Assembly (NCBI GenBank): GCA_934532985.1
Contig: CAKTAV010000008.1
Span: forward strand, 20,767-84,766
DNA length: 64,000 nt
Source: an uncultured Butyricicoccus sp.
GTDB lineage: Bacteria; Bacillota; Clostridia; Oscillospirales; Butyricicoccaceae
Reading direction: 5' to 3'
Positions 7,334 through 15,796 of the stretch are shown one piece after another. Each line of letters opens with the position of its first letter. The stretch's first letter is position 1. A program made the position numbers and the translations under genes. A model generated the notes under the pieces. The model saw only the letters and a list, made by a program, of their open reading frames with translations. It had not been told where the DNA came from and did no database searches.

Positions 7334-9510
7334 AAAATATCTGGCATATCTTCCGGCGCGACATCATGCGCATCCGAACCAACGTCATCGCCATGATCGT
7401 CATCATGGGCATTACCGTTGTCCCCTGTATGTACGCGTGGTTTAACATCGCGGGCAGCTGGGACCCGTATTCCAACACCGGCAACCTCAAGGTCGCCGTG
7501 GCAAGCCTGGACGAGGGCTATGAGGGCAGTCTCATTCCAATCGAGATGAATATCGGCGACCAGGTTCTGACCAATCTGCGCGCCAACACACAGATGGACT
7601 GGATTTTCACCAGCCGCGACAAGGCGGTGGAGGGCGTCAAATCCGGCAAATATTACGCCGCGATTGTCATCCCCAAGGAATTCAGCAACCAAATGATGAG
7701 TATTTTCTCCGAGGATATTCAAAAGCCGGAGATCGTCTATTATTCCAACGCAAAAGAAAATGCCATCGCCCCGAAGGTCACGGACAAGGGCGCCTCGGCG
7801 ATTCAAAAGCAAATCAACGAATCATTTATTGAGACAGTCTCGGACTCCGTCCTGACCGTATTGCAGTCCGTCATGAACATGGCGAAGGCGACGGGAACGC
7901 AGACCATCGCGGATAATCTGTCCGCCAATCTGAACACGATTGCCGCCGACCTGACCTCTGCCGGTGTGACGCTTCAGTCGTTTGCTGACATGACGACTTC
8001 CACCCAGCAGCTGCTGGACACGACGGCGCAATCGCTGCAAGACGCACAGGGACAGACCAGCCTCGGGCAAAAGACGTTAACGGACACGAAAAAGACGTTC
8101 TCCGGCATTCAAGGCACGCTTTCCGGCACAACGGACAGCATTAACACCGCGATTTCATCCAGCCAGACCTTCTACAAGCAGGTCTCCGACATTATCGACA
8201 CTGCCTTTGCCTCGCAGGGGCAGGACGCCGAGGACGTCGCAAGCACGCTGGACACGGTTGCGGCACGCGTGCAGGAAATCATTGACAGCTACACCGAGCT
8301 GCGCGATGACATTCAGACCATCGGCGACGATCATCCGGAGCTGTCCGATCTGACTACCTCGCTGGTCGATAAGCTGAACGATTCCATCGCGACGCAGAAG
8401 GATCTGCACGACACACTGACGAGCACGGCAGACGCCCTGCGCTCCTCCGCGACCGATCTGTCGACCGGCAAGAAGGAGCTGGACGCGCTGCTCAAGAAGA
8501 ACGCCAAGCAGCTGCGCCGTGTCAAATCCACCTATGAAAACAAGGTGCAGTCCTCGCTGAATCAGCTGTCTCAGTCGCTGCAGGGAACGGAGAACGACAT
8601 CACCGGTCTGCTCACCCGCATTGACAACAGCGCAAACGGCATTTACACACTGGCACAGTCCGCCAATTCCGATCTGTCCCAGCTGCGCACCACGCTGAAC
8701 AACTCCAGCGAGCTGCTCAATCAGGCCGCGCGCCGCATTGTCAAGACCACAAAAAAGCTGGATTCCATGCGAAAGAGCAAGGATTTCTCCGAACTGGAAT
8801 CCCTGCTCTCGGATAACAAAGACACGCTAAGCGCGTTTCTGGCCTCGCCGGTCTCGCTGACCACACATGAGGTCTATGCGATTGAAAACTACGGCTCCTC
8901 CATGGCGCCGTTCTATTCCACACTGGCGATTTGGATTGGCGGTATCGTGCTGGTTGCCATGCTCAAGGTCACCGTGTCGCGCAAATGCACACGCGGCCTG
9001 CGTCGGGTAAAGACCTATCAGCTGTACTTCGGGCGCTATCTGATCTTCCTGATCGTCGGCCTGATGCAGAGCACGCTGATTGCGCTGGGCGATCTGTTCT
9101 ATCTCGGCATACAATGCGAGCATCCTTTCCTGTTCCTGCTCGCCTGCTGGTTTTCCAGCGTCGTGTACGTCAACATCGCTTATACGCTGACCGTTTCGTT
9201 CGGCGACATCGGCAAGGCGATCAGTGTCGTCCTGCTCGTCGTGCAGGTTGCCGGCTCCGGCGGCACATTCCCGATCGAGTGCGCTCCCGCCTTCTTCCGC
9301 GCGGTTTATCCGCTGCTGCCGTTTGTACACAGTATGGCGGCGATGCGCGAGACCATCGGCGGTATGTACGGCATGGCCTATTGGTTTGACCTCGGCAAGC
9401 TCGGCCTTTTCCTGCTGGTCTCACTGTTTGTCGGTCTTGTCCTGCGCAAGCCGATTATCCGCCTGAACACGGCGTTCTCCGAAAAGCTGGAGGAAACCCG
9501 CCTGATGTGA
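7330..9510 (+). CDS. YhgE/Pip family membrane protein, copy 2
   Basis: A 726-residue paralogue of the upstream gene with the same plan: an N-terminal helix after IFRRDIMRIRTNVIAMIV, the signature MYAWFNIAGSWDPYSNTGN, a roughly 500-residue S/T/Q/D-rich coiled-coil-like ectodomain, and a C-terminal set of five to six membrane helices (including GGIVLVAMLKV and VVQVAGSGGTFPIE). It lacks the two extra C-terminal helices of copy 1. ATG 7330 overlaps the preceding TGA by four bases. Coupled translation of two paralogues suggests a heterodimer; the transported or bound substrate is unknown. Confidence 0.88.
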   Translation: MKNIWHIFRRDIMRIRTNVIAMIVIMGITVVPCMYAWFNIAGSWDPYSNTGNLKVAVASLDEGYEGSLIPIEMNIGDQVLTNLRANTQMDWIFTSRDKAVEGVKSGKYYAAIVIPKEFSNQMMSIFSEDIQKPEIVYYSNAKENAIAPKVTDKGASAIQKQINESFIETVSDSVLTVLQSVMNMAKATGTQTIADNLSANLNTIAADLTSAGVTLQSFADMTTSTQQLLDTTAQSLQDAQGQTSLGQKTLTDTKKTFSGIQGTLSGTTDSINTAISSSQTFYKQVSDIIDTAFASQGQDAEDVASTLDTVAARVQEIIDSYTELRDDIQTIGDDHPELSDLTTSLVDKLNDSIATQKDLHDTLTSTADALRSSATDLSTGKKELDALLKKNAKQLRRVKSTYENKVQSSLNQLSQSLQGTENDITGLLTRIDNSANGIYTLAQSANSDLSQLRTTLNNSSELLNQAARRIVKTTKKLDSMRKSKDFSELESLLSDNKDTLSAFLASPVSLTTHEVYAIENYGSSMAPFYSTLAIWIGGIVLVAMLKVTVSRKCTRGLRRVKTYQLYFGRYLIFLIVGLMQSTLIALGDLFYLGIQCEHPFLFLLACWFSSVVYVNIAYTLTVSFGDIGKAISVVLLVVQVAGSGGTFPIECAPAFFRAVYPLLPFVHSMAAMRETIGGMYGMAYWFDLGKLGLFLLVSLFVGLVLRKPIIRLNTAFSEKLEETRLM

Positions 9511-9533
9511 CGAAAAATCAATAAAAAAACACC

Positions 9534-9593
9534 AAACGCTGGGTTTGATGCCGCGGCAAGCCATTACAAGCTGCCGCCCATCACCCAGCGTTT
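9534..9593. terminator. Long-loop inverted repeat ending YhgE and HD genes
   Basis: Arms AAACGCTGGGT (9534-9544) and ACCCAGCGTTT (9583-9593), with an inner GCGGCA/TGCCGC pair. The right arm lies inside the last codons of the HD-domain gene, so its terminator overlaps its coding end. T-runs lie on both outer sides. Confidence 0.65.
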
Positions 9594-10070
9594 TGTTCTG
9601 CTGCCCAGTCCCGAAATGGTTTCCACGGCAGCGCAGTATTTGTCGGCAAGGCACACAAGCCAAGCCTCTTTATATTTCGGCGGAATCGGCGTCAGCGGGA
9701 ACATGTGACGCGCGATAATGTTCTTTTCCAGTGGGCCGATGCGGTAATCCCGCGCCGCGTTGCGCATTGCCTGCATTCCGTGCGTAAAGCCGTGCAGACC
9801 GTGATGTCCGCCCTTCTCATGCCAATCATACAGGAAATAATCGTGCAGCAGTGCCCCGCGCACCAGCGCCCGATAGTTAACACACAGTCTCAGCTGCTCC
9901 GCCAGGCGCACGCTCGCATACGCCACCTTGACGCTGTGCTCGTACACCGACGTCGTGCCATGCTGGGCATAGTGCAGCTCCTCGCGGAAGCGTCCTATGA
10001 CCTCCAGCTCGGCAATCATCGCTTCCAGCAGCGCGCGGTGCTCCCGCGTCAGCGCTTGCTTTCTTTCCAT
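9564..10070 (-). CDS. HD-domain phosphohydrolase
   Basis: A 168-residue single-domain HD protein. Metal ligands are visible in order: SVYEHSVKVAY (first His), GALLHDYFLYDWH (the HD doublet), GFTHGMQA and IIARHMFP (further His) and CLADKYCA (last Asp). HD proteins of this length hydrolyse nucleotides or other phosphoesters; the substrate cannot be read from sequence. ATG 10070 is preceded by a GGAGAGGGGG ribosome site. The gene stands alone and converges on the YhgE pair. Confidence 0.85.
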   Translation of the reverse strand: MERKQALTREHRALLEAMIAELEVIGRFREELHYAQHGTTSVYEHSVKVAYASVRLAEQLRLCVNYRALVRGALLHDYFLYDWHEKGGHHGLHGFTHGMQAMRNAARDYRIGPLEKNIIARHMFPLTPIPPKYKEAWLVCLADKYCAAVETISGLGSRTKRWVMGGSL

Positions 10071-10290
10071 GACAATTTCCCCCTCTCCGAATGTCTCTTC
10101 TAAGACTAGAGTATACCCATTATGGGAGAGATTGCAACCATGGATGTGTAAATAAATTGAGAATAGGGATTTGTGGAGGAAAGTCTAAACTGGTTATATG
10201 GCTGCCATTAGAGTTCATTTTACCGTTTTTAGGTCCCTTGTGCAAAGAGAGCTGTCAGTTGCTTCCAGCAACTGACTGAGAGATTGCGCG

Positions 10291-10426
10291 CCTACGCCAA
10301 GATTTATGCTAACTGTCTGCCGACACCCCACAAAATCAATATCGCAACGCAACTCAGGAAAGCGGTTGTGGCGCGATATAAATTTTAGGGTTGTCCACTG
10401 ACAGTCAGCATAAATCTAACGGTAGG
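10291..10426. repeat. MITE-like 136-bp hairpin element
   Basis: The left end 10291-10317 and right end 10400-10426 are imperfect 27-bp inverted repeats, both including AGATTTATGCT. An inner inverted pair (AAAATCAATATCGC / GCGATATAAATTTT) extends the symmetry, so the whole element can fold into one long hairpin. The right-end sequence recurs at 15338-15375. There is no coding capacity. Confidence 0.6.
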
Positions 10427-10479
10427 GATTAAAACGTTCTCAATTAACAATCTATAAAACAACAAACATCCCAAAAATA

Positions 10480-10500
10480 ATGGGCGGGAAACCCGTCCAC
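10480..10500 (-). terminator. Terminator of the TetR gene
   Basis: GGACGGG-TTT-CCCGCCC on the minus strand followed by ATTATTTTT. Confidence 0.65.
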
Positions 10501-10515
10501 TACACGCTTGTCCCA

Positions 10516-11226
10516 TCACTTCACCGGATAGTCCATGACAATCTGTTGCAAATGCTCTTTGTTCTCCGGTATTGTCGAATGCGACAAGAGGAAGTCAATG
10601 CAGTACTCCACAAACAGCTCGATATTGCGCTGACGATCCATGCTCATCCCCAGCTTCATCTGCTTGCACAGGCCGAGATACAGGGCGTAATAAAACGTAA
10701 AGAGATAGTCCCGATCCTTTTTCTGCACATAGCCATCCTGAATGCAGGGATCAAAAATCCGATCGTCCCGCTCCCGCACGCTCTTTCCCATGATTTTCTG
10801 ATACGTTTCGTCGCCCGGCTCCATGATATCCGATGGAAAAACCGCCAGATAATCATCAATACTGCCGAGAATTGTATCGGTTTTTTCCGAAAAAAAGACA
10901 TGTGTATAAATTTCCGGCTTTTCAAACGAAAACACCGCATAAATCTTCCACGTCAACAGAAAGCGCAGATAGGACGGATGGTTTTCCGCAATCAGTCGTC
11001 CGATGGCTTCAAAATATTCCATCACAATGTCCAGCAAAGTAAAGGAAATCAGCTGTTCCACGTCGGCAAAGTAATTGTACATCGTGGCGCTGTTGTAGCC
11101 CGCCTTGTCAGATACCTTACGGATGGTCACGGCTTCTATGCCCTCGGTTTCAATAATTTCCTGCGCAGCATCCATGAAATATTGCATCATTCGCCGCTGA
11201 CGCAGCCGTTTTTTGCGTTCATCCAT
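10516..11226 (-). CDS. TetR/AcrR-family regulator
   Basis: A 236-residue protein. Its N-terminal 65 residues are a TetR DNA-binding domain: AAQEIIETEGIEAVTIRKVSDKAGYNSATMYNYFADVEQLI, with the recognition helix at NSATMYNYF. The rest is the helical ligand and dimer domain. It is divergent from the ornithine-cyclodeaminase-like operon, whose promoter carries a perfect 18-bp palindrome. It is therefore probably the local repressor, with an operon substrate or product as inducer (inference). ATG 11226 has GGAGAGGAG upstream. Confidence 0.9.
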   Translation of the reverse strand: MDERKKRLRQRRMMQYFMDAAQEIIETEGIEAVTIRKVSDKAGYNSATMYNYFADVEQLISFTLLDIVMEYFEAIGRLIAENHPSYLRFLLTWKIYAVFSFEKPEIYTHVFFSEKTDTILGSIDDYLAVFPSDIMEPGDETYQKIMGKSVRERDDRIFDPCIQDGYVQKKDRDYLFTFYYALYLGLCKQMKLGMSMDRQRNIELFVEYCIDFLLSHSTIPENKEHLQQIVMDYPVK

Positions 11227-11334
11227 GTATTTACCGCTCCTCTCCGTGTTCTATACTACAGAGTATCATACAATCCCCTACTCTGTCTACTCGAAATCTT
11301 TCCCAATATCTCTCTCGTTTTTTTACGAAACATC

Positions 11335-11362
11335 TTGACTTTTATAATCATATGATTATAAT
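11335..11362 (+). promoter_or_regulatory. Promoter and palindromic operator of the OCD operon
   Basis: TTGACT (11335-11340), 16-bp spacer, TATAAT (11357-11362). The spacer and -10 are covered by the perfect palindrome TATAATCATATGATTATA (11343-11360), a good site for the divergent TetR-family dimer. Confidence 0.7.
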
Positions 11363-11407
11363 TCAATTATACGATTACATTCCAGTTCAGCCGTAGGAGG
11401 AGTCATC

Positions 11408-12379
11408 ATGAAGAACATTTCGGAACAACAGGTACAGGACATCCTTACCGTAGAGCGGGTTCTCCCGGAAATTCGTAAGACCTATCTGGACTGCGCCGCG
11501 GGCGATATTTACGCTGGCGAGCGTCTGTTTCTGCCGATTCGCGGCGAGGACTGCACCGGTCAGTGGCTGACCGCCTGCTCCCTGACCAAGCCGTTTTTCG
11601 GCACTAAATTTTCTTCTGTCTTCCCGACCAATCTGAAAATCGGTCTCCCGAGCGTTATTTCCACCATCAGCCTGTATTCCGCCGTCACCGGGCAGCTACA
11701 GGCGATGATTGATGCCAATTACCTAACCGGTATCAAGACCGCGGGCAGCGCCGCCGTCGCCACCGATCTGCTGGCACGCAAGGATGCCGCCAGCTTGGCG
11801 ATTATCGGCACGGGATTCCAGGCGTTTTCACAGGTTCGCGCGATGCAGGAGGTTCGTGAGCTCCAGACGCTGTATGTGTACGATATGTTCCCCGAGCGCG
11901 TCGAGCGTTTCATCGGCATGATTCGCGACATCCAGAACCGTCCGTATGAGATTATCGCCGCCAAATCCGGCGAGGACTGCGTCAAGAACGCCGACATCAT
12001 CTGCACCTGCACGACCTCCCGCACACCGGTATTCCCGGGCAGCGCGCTCAAGCCGGGCGCTCATGTGAATGCGATCGGCTCGTTCACCGATGCGATGCAG
12101 GAGATCGACGTCACCACCGTGCAGCGCGCCGAGCGCGTCATTACGGAGCATGTGGATGGTCTATGGCAGGCCGCCGGTGACATTTTGATTCCGCTCCGCG
12201 CCGGAGAAATCACCGAGGACAAGGTATCCGGTTCGGTTGCGGATGTACTGAACGGCACAATCCCCGGCCGCGAGCGCGACGACCAGATCACGCTGTACGA
12301 GAGCGTCGGCTCCGGCGTGCTGGATATTGCCCTCTCTATCGTCGTGTATGAAGAACTGGCTGACACACAGGACGCATAA
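11408..12379 (+). CDS. Ornithine cyclodeaminase / mu-crystallin family enzyme
   Basis: A 323-residue NAD(P)-binding protein. Seen: an N-terminal dimerisation part, GIKTAGSAAVATDLLARKDA, the Rossmann motif IIGTGFQAFSQVRAM, DIICTCTTSRTPVF, and GAHVNAIGSFTDAMQEID. The family includes ornithine cyclodeaminase, alanine dehydrogenase, and delta1-pyrroline-2-carboxylate reductase, which makes L-proline from trans-3-hydroxyproline via the dehydratase of the proline-racemase superfamily. A proline-racemase-like gene two positions downstream makes that last role attractive (inference). AGGAGG lies before ATG 11408. First gene of a three-gene operon. Confidence 0.88.
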   Translation: MKNISEQQVQDILTVERVLPEIRKTYLDCAAGDIYAGERLFLPIRGEDCTGQWLTACSLTKPFFGTKFSSVFPTNLKIGLPSVISTISLYSAVTGQLQAMIDANYLTGIKTAGSAAVATDLLARKDAASLAIIGTGFQAFSQVRAMQEVRELQTLYVYDMFPERVERFIGMIRDIQNRPYEIIAAKSGEDCVKNADIICTCTTSRTPVFPGSALKPGAHVNAIGSFTDAMQEIDVTTVQRAERVITEHVDGLWQAAGDILIPLRAGEITEDKVSGSVADVLNGTIPGRERDDQITLYESVGSGVLDIALSIVVYEELADTQDA

Positions 12380-12436
12380 AATTCATTATTTTACCCCAAA
12401 GAGAGAATAGAAAAGAATCAACGATGAGGAATCCAT

Positions 12437-12649
12437 ATGCCGCACATTCGAATTCAGATGTACCCGGGCCGGAGCGAAGCGCTCAAGCAGGCCCTGGCCG
12501 AGAAAACCCGTGATTTTTTCGCCGCGGAGATGAATGCCGACGCAAAGTATTTTTCCATCTCCATGGAAGAAGTGGCACCGGAAAATTGGAAAAAGGACGT
12601 AGAGGAGTGCATCCCAGAGGGAACGCTCTATGTGGAATCAAATTTCTAA
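12437..12649 (+). CDS. 4-oxalocrotonate tautomerase-like protein
   Basis: A 70-residue protein beginning MPHIRIQMYPGRS. Pro2, exposed after Met removal, is the general base of the tautomerase superfamily, and the YPGRSEALKQALAEKTRDFF beta-alpha pattern is typical. Between an OCD-family reductase and a proline-racemase-like protein, it could speed the enamine/imine interconversion of a pyrroline-carboxylate intermediate (inference). It lies 57 bp from the previous gene and 37 bp from the next. Confidence 0.8.
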   Translation: MPHIRIQMYPGRSEALKQALAEKTRDFFAAEMNADAKYFSISMEEVAPENWKKDVEECIPEGTLYVESNF

Positions 12650-12686
12650 CCGATAGCCAGTTATCATCGTCAAAGGAGGAAGAACC

Positions 12687-13751
12687 ATGAGCTTCAAACG
12701 AGTCATCAACTGCGTGGAAACCCACGACGGCGAGCCGATGCGCGTTGTCACCGGCGGCGTCGGTCACATTCCAGGCAACAGCGTGTATGAAATGGAAGAA
12801 TATCTCCGTCTGCACGACGACAGCCTGCGCAAGTTCCTGCTGCGCGAGCCGCGCGGCTATCCGCCGATGTGCTGCAACATTCTGGTGCCGCCGAAGCACC
12901 CGGACGCTGCCGCCGGTTTTATCATCATGGAGCAAACCGAGTACCCGATGATGTCGGGCGGCAACACGATTTCGGTTGCCACCGTCCTGCTGGAAACCGG
13001 CATTATCCCGATGCAGGAGCCGTATACCGAATTCATGCTGGAGGCGCCGGCCGGTCTGATTGACATCAAGGCAAAGTGTGAAAATGGCAAGGTAACCGAG
13101 GTCACATTCAAGAATGTACCGGCGTTTGCCGTCTATACCGATACCGAAATCGAAGTGCCGCACATCGGGCACGGTGTGACCAAGGTGCGCGTGGACGTCG
13201 CTTGGGGCGGCATGTTCTACGCGATGGCAGACGTCCGTCAGTTCCCGTGGATCGAGCTGACACCGGACGCCGGACGCGAAATCACCCGTGTGTCCTCCCT
13301 GATTCTCAAGGCGGCACAGGAGCAGCTGCCAGTCGCGCATCCAGATTATCCGGGTGTCGGCATCACCATTTCGCAGCTGTACGGCCCGACGGACGATCCG
13401 AACGCCGATATTCGCAACGCGGTTACGGTTGCCAGCGGCGAGGTAGACTTTGACAATCCGTCCACGTGGATCGGCGCGCTGGATCGCTGCCCATGCGGCA
13501 CCGGTACCTGCGCTCGCATGGCGGCAATGTATGCCAAGGGCGAGCTCAAGCTGAACGAAACATTCCGCCATCAGGGTCTGCTCGGCGTTGTCTACAAGGG
13601 CGAGCTGGTGGAAGAGACCAAGATCGGCGATTATACCGCGGTCGTTCCGACCATTGCCGGACAGTCGTGGATCTATGGATACAGCAATCTCGTGCTCGAT
13701 CCGACCGATCCGTTTACCGAGGGCTTTACCATCGGCGATATTTGGGGTTGA
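12687..13751 (+). CDS. Proline racemase superfamily protein (hydroxyproline dehydratase/epimerase-like)
   Basis: A 354-residue member of the proline racemase / 4-hydroxyproline epimerase / trans-3-hydroxyproline dehydratase superfamily. Seen: ETHDGEPMRVVTGGVG near the start, YPMMSGGNTISVAT at the first catalytic site, and DRCPCGTGTCARMAAM at the second. The first catalytic Cys is Ser here (MSGG instead of MCGH), while the second Cys is kept, so a classical two-Cys racemase is unlikely. Subfamilies with one Cys replaced include dehydratases and some epimerases. AGGAGG precedes ATG 12687. Last gene of the OCD operon; a strong terminator follows. Confidence 0.9.
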   Translation: MSFKRVINCVETHDGEPMRVVTGGVGHIPGNSVYEMEEYLRLHDDSLRKFLLREPRGYPPMCCNILVPPKHPDAAAGFIIMEQTEYPMMSGGNTISVATVLLETGIIPMQEPYTEFMLEAPAGLIDIKAKCENGKVTEVTFKNVPAFAVYTDTEIEVPHIGHGVTKVRVDVAWGGMFYAMADVRQFPWIELTPDAGREITRVSSLILKAAQEQLPVAHPDYPGVGITISQLYGPTDDPNADIRNAVTVASGEVDFDNPSTWIGALDRCPCGTGTCARMAAMYAKGELKLNETFRHQGLLGVVYKGELVEETKIGDYTAVVPTIAGQSWIYGYSNLVLDPTDPFTEGFTIGDIWG

Positions 13752-13795
13752 TTATTTTTCTATAAAACCGCATACAATAACAAAAGCATAGAGCA

Positions 13796-13830
13796 AAAGC
13801 CCGCCGGGAGACTGTCTTCCGGCGGGCTTT
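13796..13830 (+). terminator. Terminator of the OCD operon
   Basis: AAAGCCCGCCGG / CCGGCGGGCTTT stem with a short loop, 45 bp after the stop. Confidence 0.85.
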
Positions 13831-14069
13831 CACGTGGACTGCTTATAGCATATTCCGCGGCAGTAAATTCCGCGCAATAATGCGAAAAGCTCCCCTGCGC
13901 ATAAAGCGCAGGGGAGCTCCCCGCAATACAACAACAAAAGCGGACTATGACTTTCCGTACCTTGGCCTTGGCACAGAGAAGTCCGACAGAGGGGCCCCCT
14001 CTGCCTTCCACATTTAGTGTAACATTGAATGAAAAAAAAATCAATCAAAATTTTGAAAAAATCGAAAAA
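13831..14069. other. Gene-free stretch with two further hairpins
   Basis: Holds GAGCTCCCCTGCGC/GCGCAGGGGAGC around 13889-13920 and a palindromic CAGAGGGGCCCCCTCTG near 13988-14004. No ribosome site or coding signal seen. Confidence 0.5.
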
Positions 14070-14102
14070 AAACACGACTGTGAAACGAAACAGCCGTGCT
14101 TT
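14070..14102 (-). terminator. Terminator of the Gfo/Idh/MocA gene
   Basis: Minus strand AGCACGGCTG / CAGTCGTGT stem followed by a long T-run. Confidence 0.8.
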
Positions 14103-14110
14103 TTCATGCA

Positions 14111-15118
14111 TTATTTATAAAAATCCGGTTTCTCGTCGATATCAATGCTCTCAACCTCGCCGGAAATCTGCGCGTCCAGCAGCGCTTCCATCACGGCGTT
14201 GGATACATAACCATCCCATGCCGACGGGCCGTTGACCTCTCCCTTGAGGGTGGACTGAATCCAATCCTGAATTTCGTTGTCATAGGCAGCGACGAAGCGG
14301 CGCTTCCAGTCCTGCTCGATCGGGATGACCAGACCGCCCTTCTGCCGATAGGTTGGATACGCTGGGCCCGGTAGGTCAATAATACCGTTTTCACAGACCA
14401 GCTGGCAGTTGATATCAAAGCCAAGGCCGCTGTTCATAAATACTTCGACAATTGCAACGCAGCCGCTCTTAAAGCGCAGCATGAGAATCTGCGGGTCGTG
14501 CAGCTGGGTGTGCGTGCGGGAGGTCTCCTTCGGAATGATGACCTGTGCTGACTCGTAGTCGTCCTGCATCAGCCAGCGCAGCGTGTCAATCTCATGAATG
14601 GATGCATCGCTGATGACCAACTGATCGTCATAATCACGTCCGACCGAAACCGCCCAGTGTGTGCAGCGGGAATACAAAATCGGGCCGAACGAGCCCTCAT
14701 CAATCATCTGCTTCATCTGGCGGAAGCCGGGGTCATAGCGGCGCATGAAGCCAACCTGTACCAAATGTCGTCCGGTGCGCATCTCGGCCTCGACAATGGC
14801 CTTAGATTCCGCCGCGCTTGTGCTCAGCGGCTTTTCCGAAAAGACCGGCTTTTCCGCCTCAATGCACTGCATAATGGTTTCCCAATGCGCCACATCCGGG
14901 CTGGTGCAGATGACGGCGTCGACATCGTCGTCATAGACCAGATCGGCACTGTTGTTGTAAATACTCGCGCCGAGCGGTTCGCCGATTTTGCGCGCGCCCT
15001 CGATAAAGACATCCGAAACCGCAACGACGTCCGCGCCGGAGAATTTATTGGTAATTCTTGCAATGTGCTCACGGCCGATCTCACCGCAGCCCACTACGCC
15101 TACTCTCAGTTTTTCCAT
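14111..15118 (-). CDS. Gfo/Idh/MocA family dehydrogenase (inositol 2-dehydrogenase-like)
   Basis: A 335-residue NAD(P)-dependent sugar or polyol dehydrogenase. The N terminus MEKLRVGVVGCGEIGREH is the Rossmann loop. AVICTSPDVAHWETIMQCIEAEKPVFSEKPLSTS contains the EKP motif with the structural lysine, and IHEIDTLRWL provides the conserved catalytic His region. Overall length and the C-terminal beta-sheet domain resemble myo-inositol 2-dehydrogenase. ATG 15118 is chosen because GGGAGGAG lies just upstream; the longer frame has no start signal. It stands alone, with no inositol operon nearby, so the substrate is open. Confidence 0.87.
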   Translation of the reverse strand: MEKLRVGVVGCGEIGREHIARITNKFSGADVVAVSDVFIEGARKIGEPLGASIYNNSADLVYDDDVDAVICTSPDVAHWETIMQCIEAEKPVFSEKPLSTSAAESKAIVEAEMRTGRHLVQVGFMRRYDPGFRQMKQMIDEGSFGPILYSRCTHWAVSVGRDYDDQLVISDASIHEIDTLRWLMQDDYESAQVIIPKETSRTHTQLHDPQILMLRFKSGCVAIVEVFMNSGLGFDINCQLVCENGIIDLPGPAYPTYRQKGGLVIPIEQDWKRRFVAAYDNEIQDWIQSTLKGEVNGPSAWDGYVSNAVMEALLDAQISGEVESIDIDEKPDFYK

Positions 15119-15281
15119 ACTGCTGCTCCTCCCAAATCCCCTTGTAATCCAACATGATTCTTTATTTATTATAGCGGATTTCTGTGCGGTATTGCAACCG
15201 TTTGCGCGTAATGCAGATAGAAAGTTTGGTGGGAGGGGTGGTAAATGGTAAACTCGGAAAACAGAGAGATAGACAGCACGC

Positions 15282-15610
15282 ACCAATATCGCCCCTGTGC
15301 AAGGGGAGATGGCGCAGCTTGCTGCGTCAGAGGGGTTGTCCGCTGACAGTAAGCACAAATCTAGCTGTAGGCGTACAATCCCTCAGTCATTTATTTGCAA
15401 TAAATGACAGCTCCCTTTACACAAGGGAGCTAAAGTCCGTAAGATTTACTCTGAGAACATCCAGTGAAAAATCTGCACCAAAGGCGCCCCTTGATGCAAG
15501 GGGAGCTGGGTTTGCGTAGCAAATTCTGAGGGGATTAAAATCTACAACTATAGATAATTTCCTCTAAGAACAGTCAGTGAAACAGCACGCACCAAAGGCG
15601 TCCCTTACCA
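15282..15610. repeat. Cluster of dispersed intergenic repeats
   Basis: Contains ATCGCCCCTGTGCAAGGGG..GCAGCTTGCTGC..GGGGTTGTC (15287-15343), whose reverse complement recurs near 50920-50975 and 63805-63862. It also has AGCTCCCTTTACACAAGGGAGCT (15410-15432) and GATTTACTCTGAGAACA-type ends (15443) like those near other copies. Multiple inverted pairs; no ORF with a ribosome site. I see nothing coding in 15119-15796. Confidence 0.65.
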
Positions 15611-15796
15611 CAACCCAGGTTCAACAGAAAACCGCCGGTTGTTCACACAACTAACACATGATAATGCTACACTAAGCATTGTTTCAGGGAAGATCTGCTG
15701 TCCGTGACCAAAATCAGTCCCATTTGGACGCAGGTTTCCCTACAAAGATCGACAACCCAGCGGAGCGCAGACGCTTCGCATCTAGGAGGGAATCAA

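Noticed and set aside
10480..11355. 291-codon ORF antisense to the TetR gene
   Set aside because: Shadow frame with no ribosome site; the minus strand has the TetR domain and operator context.
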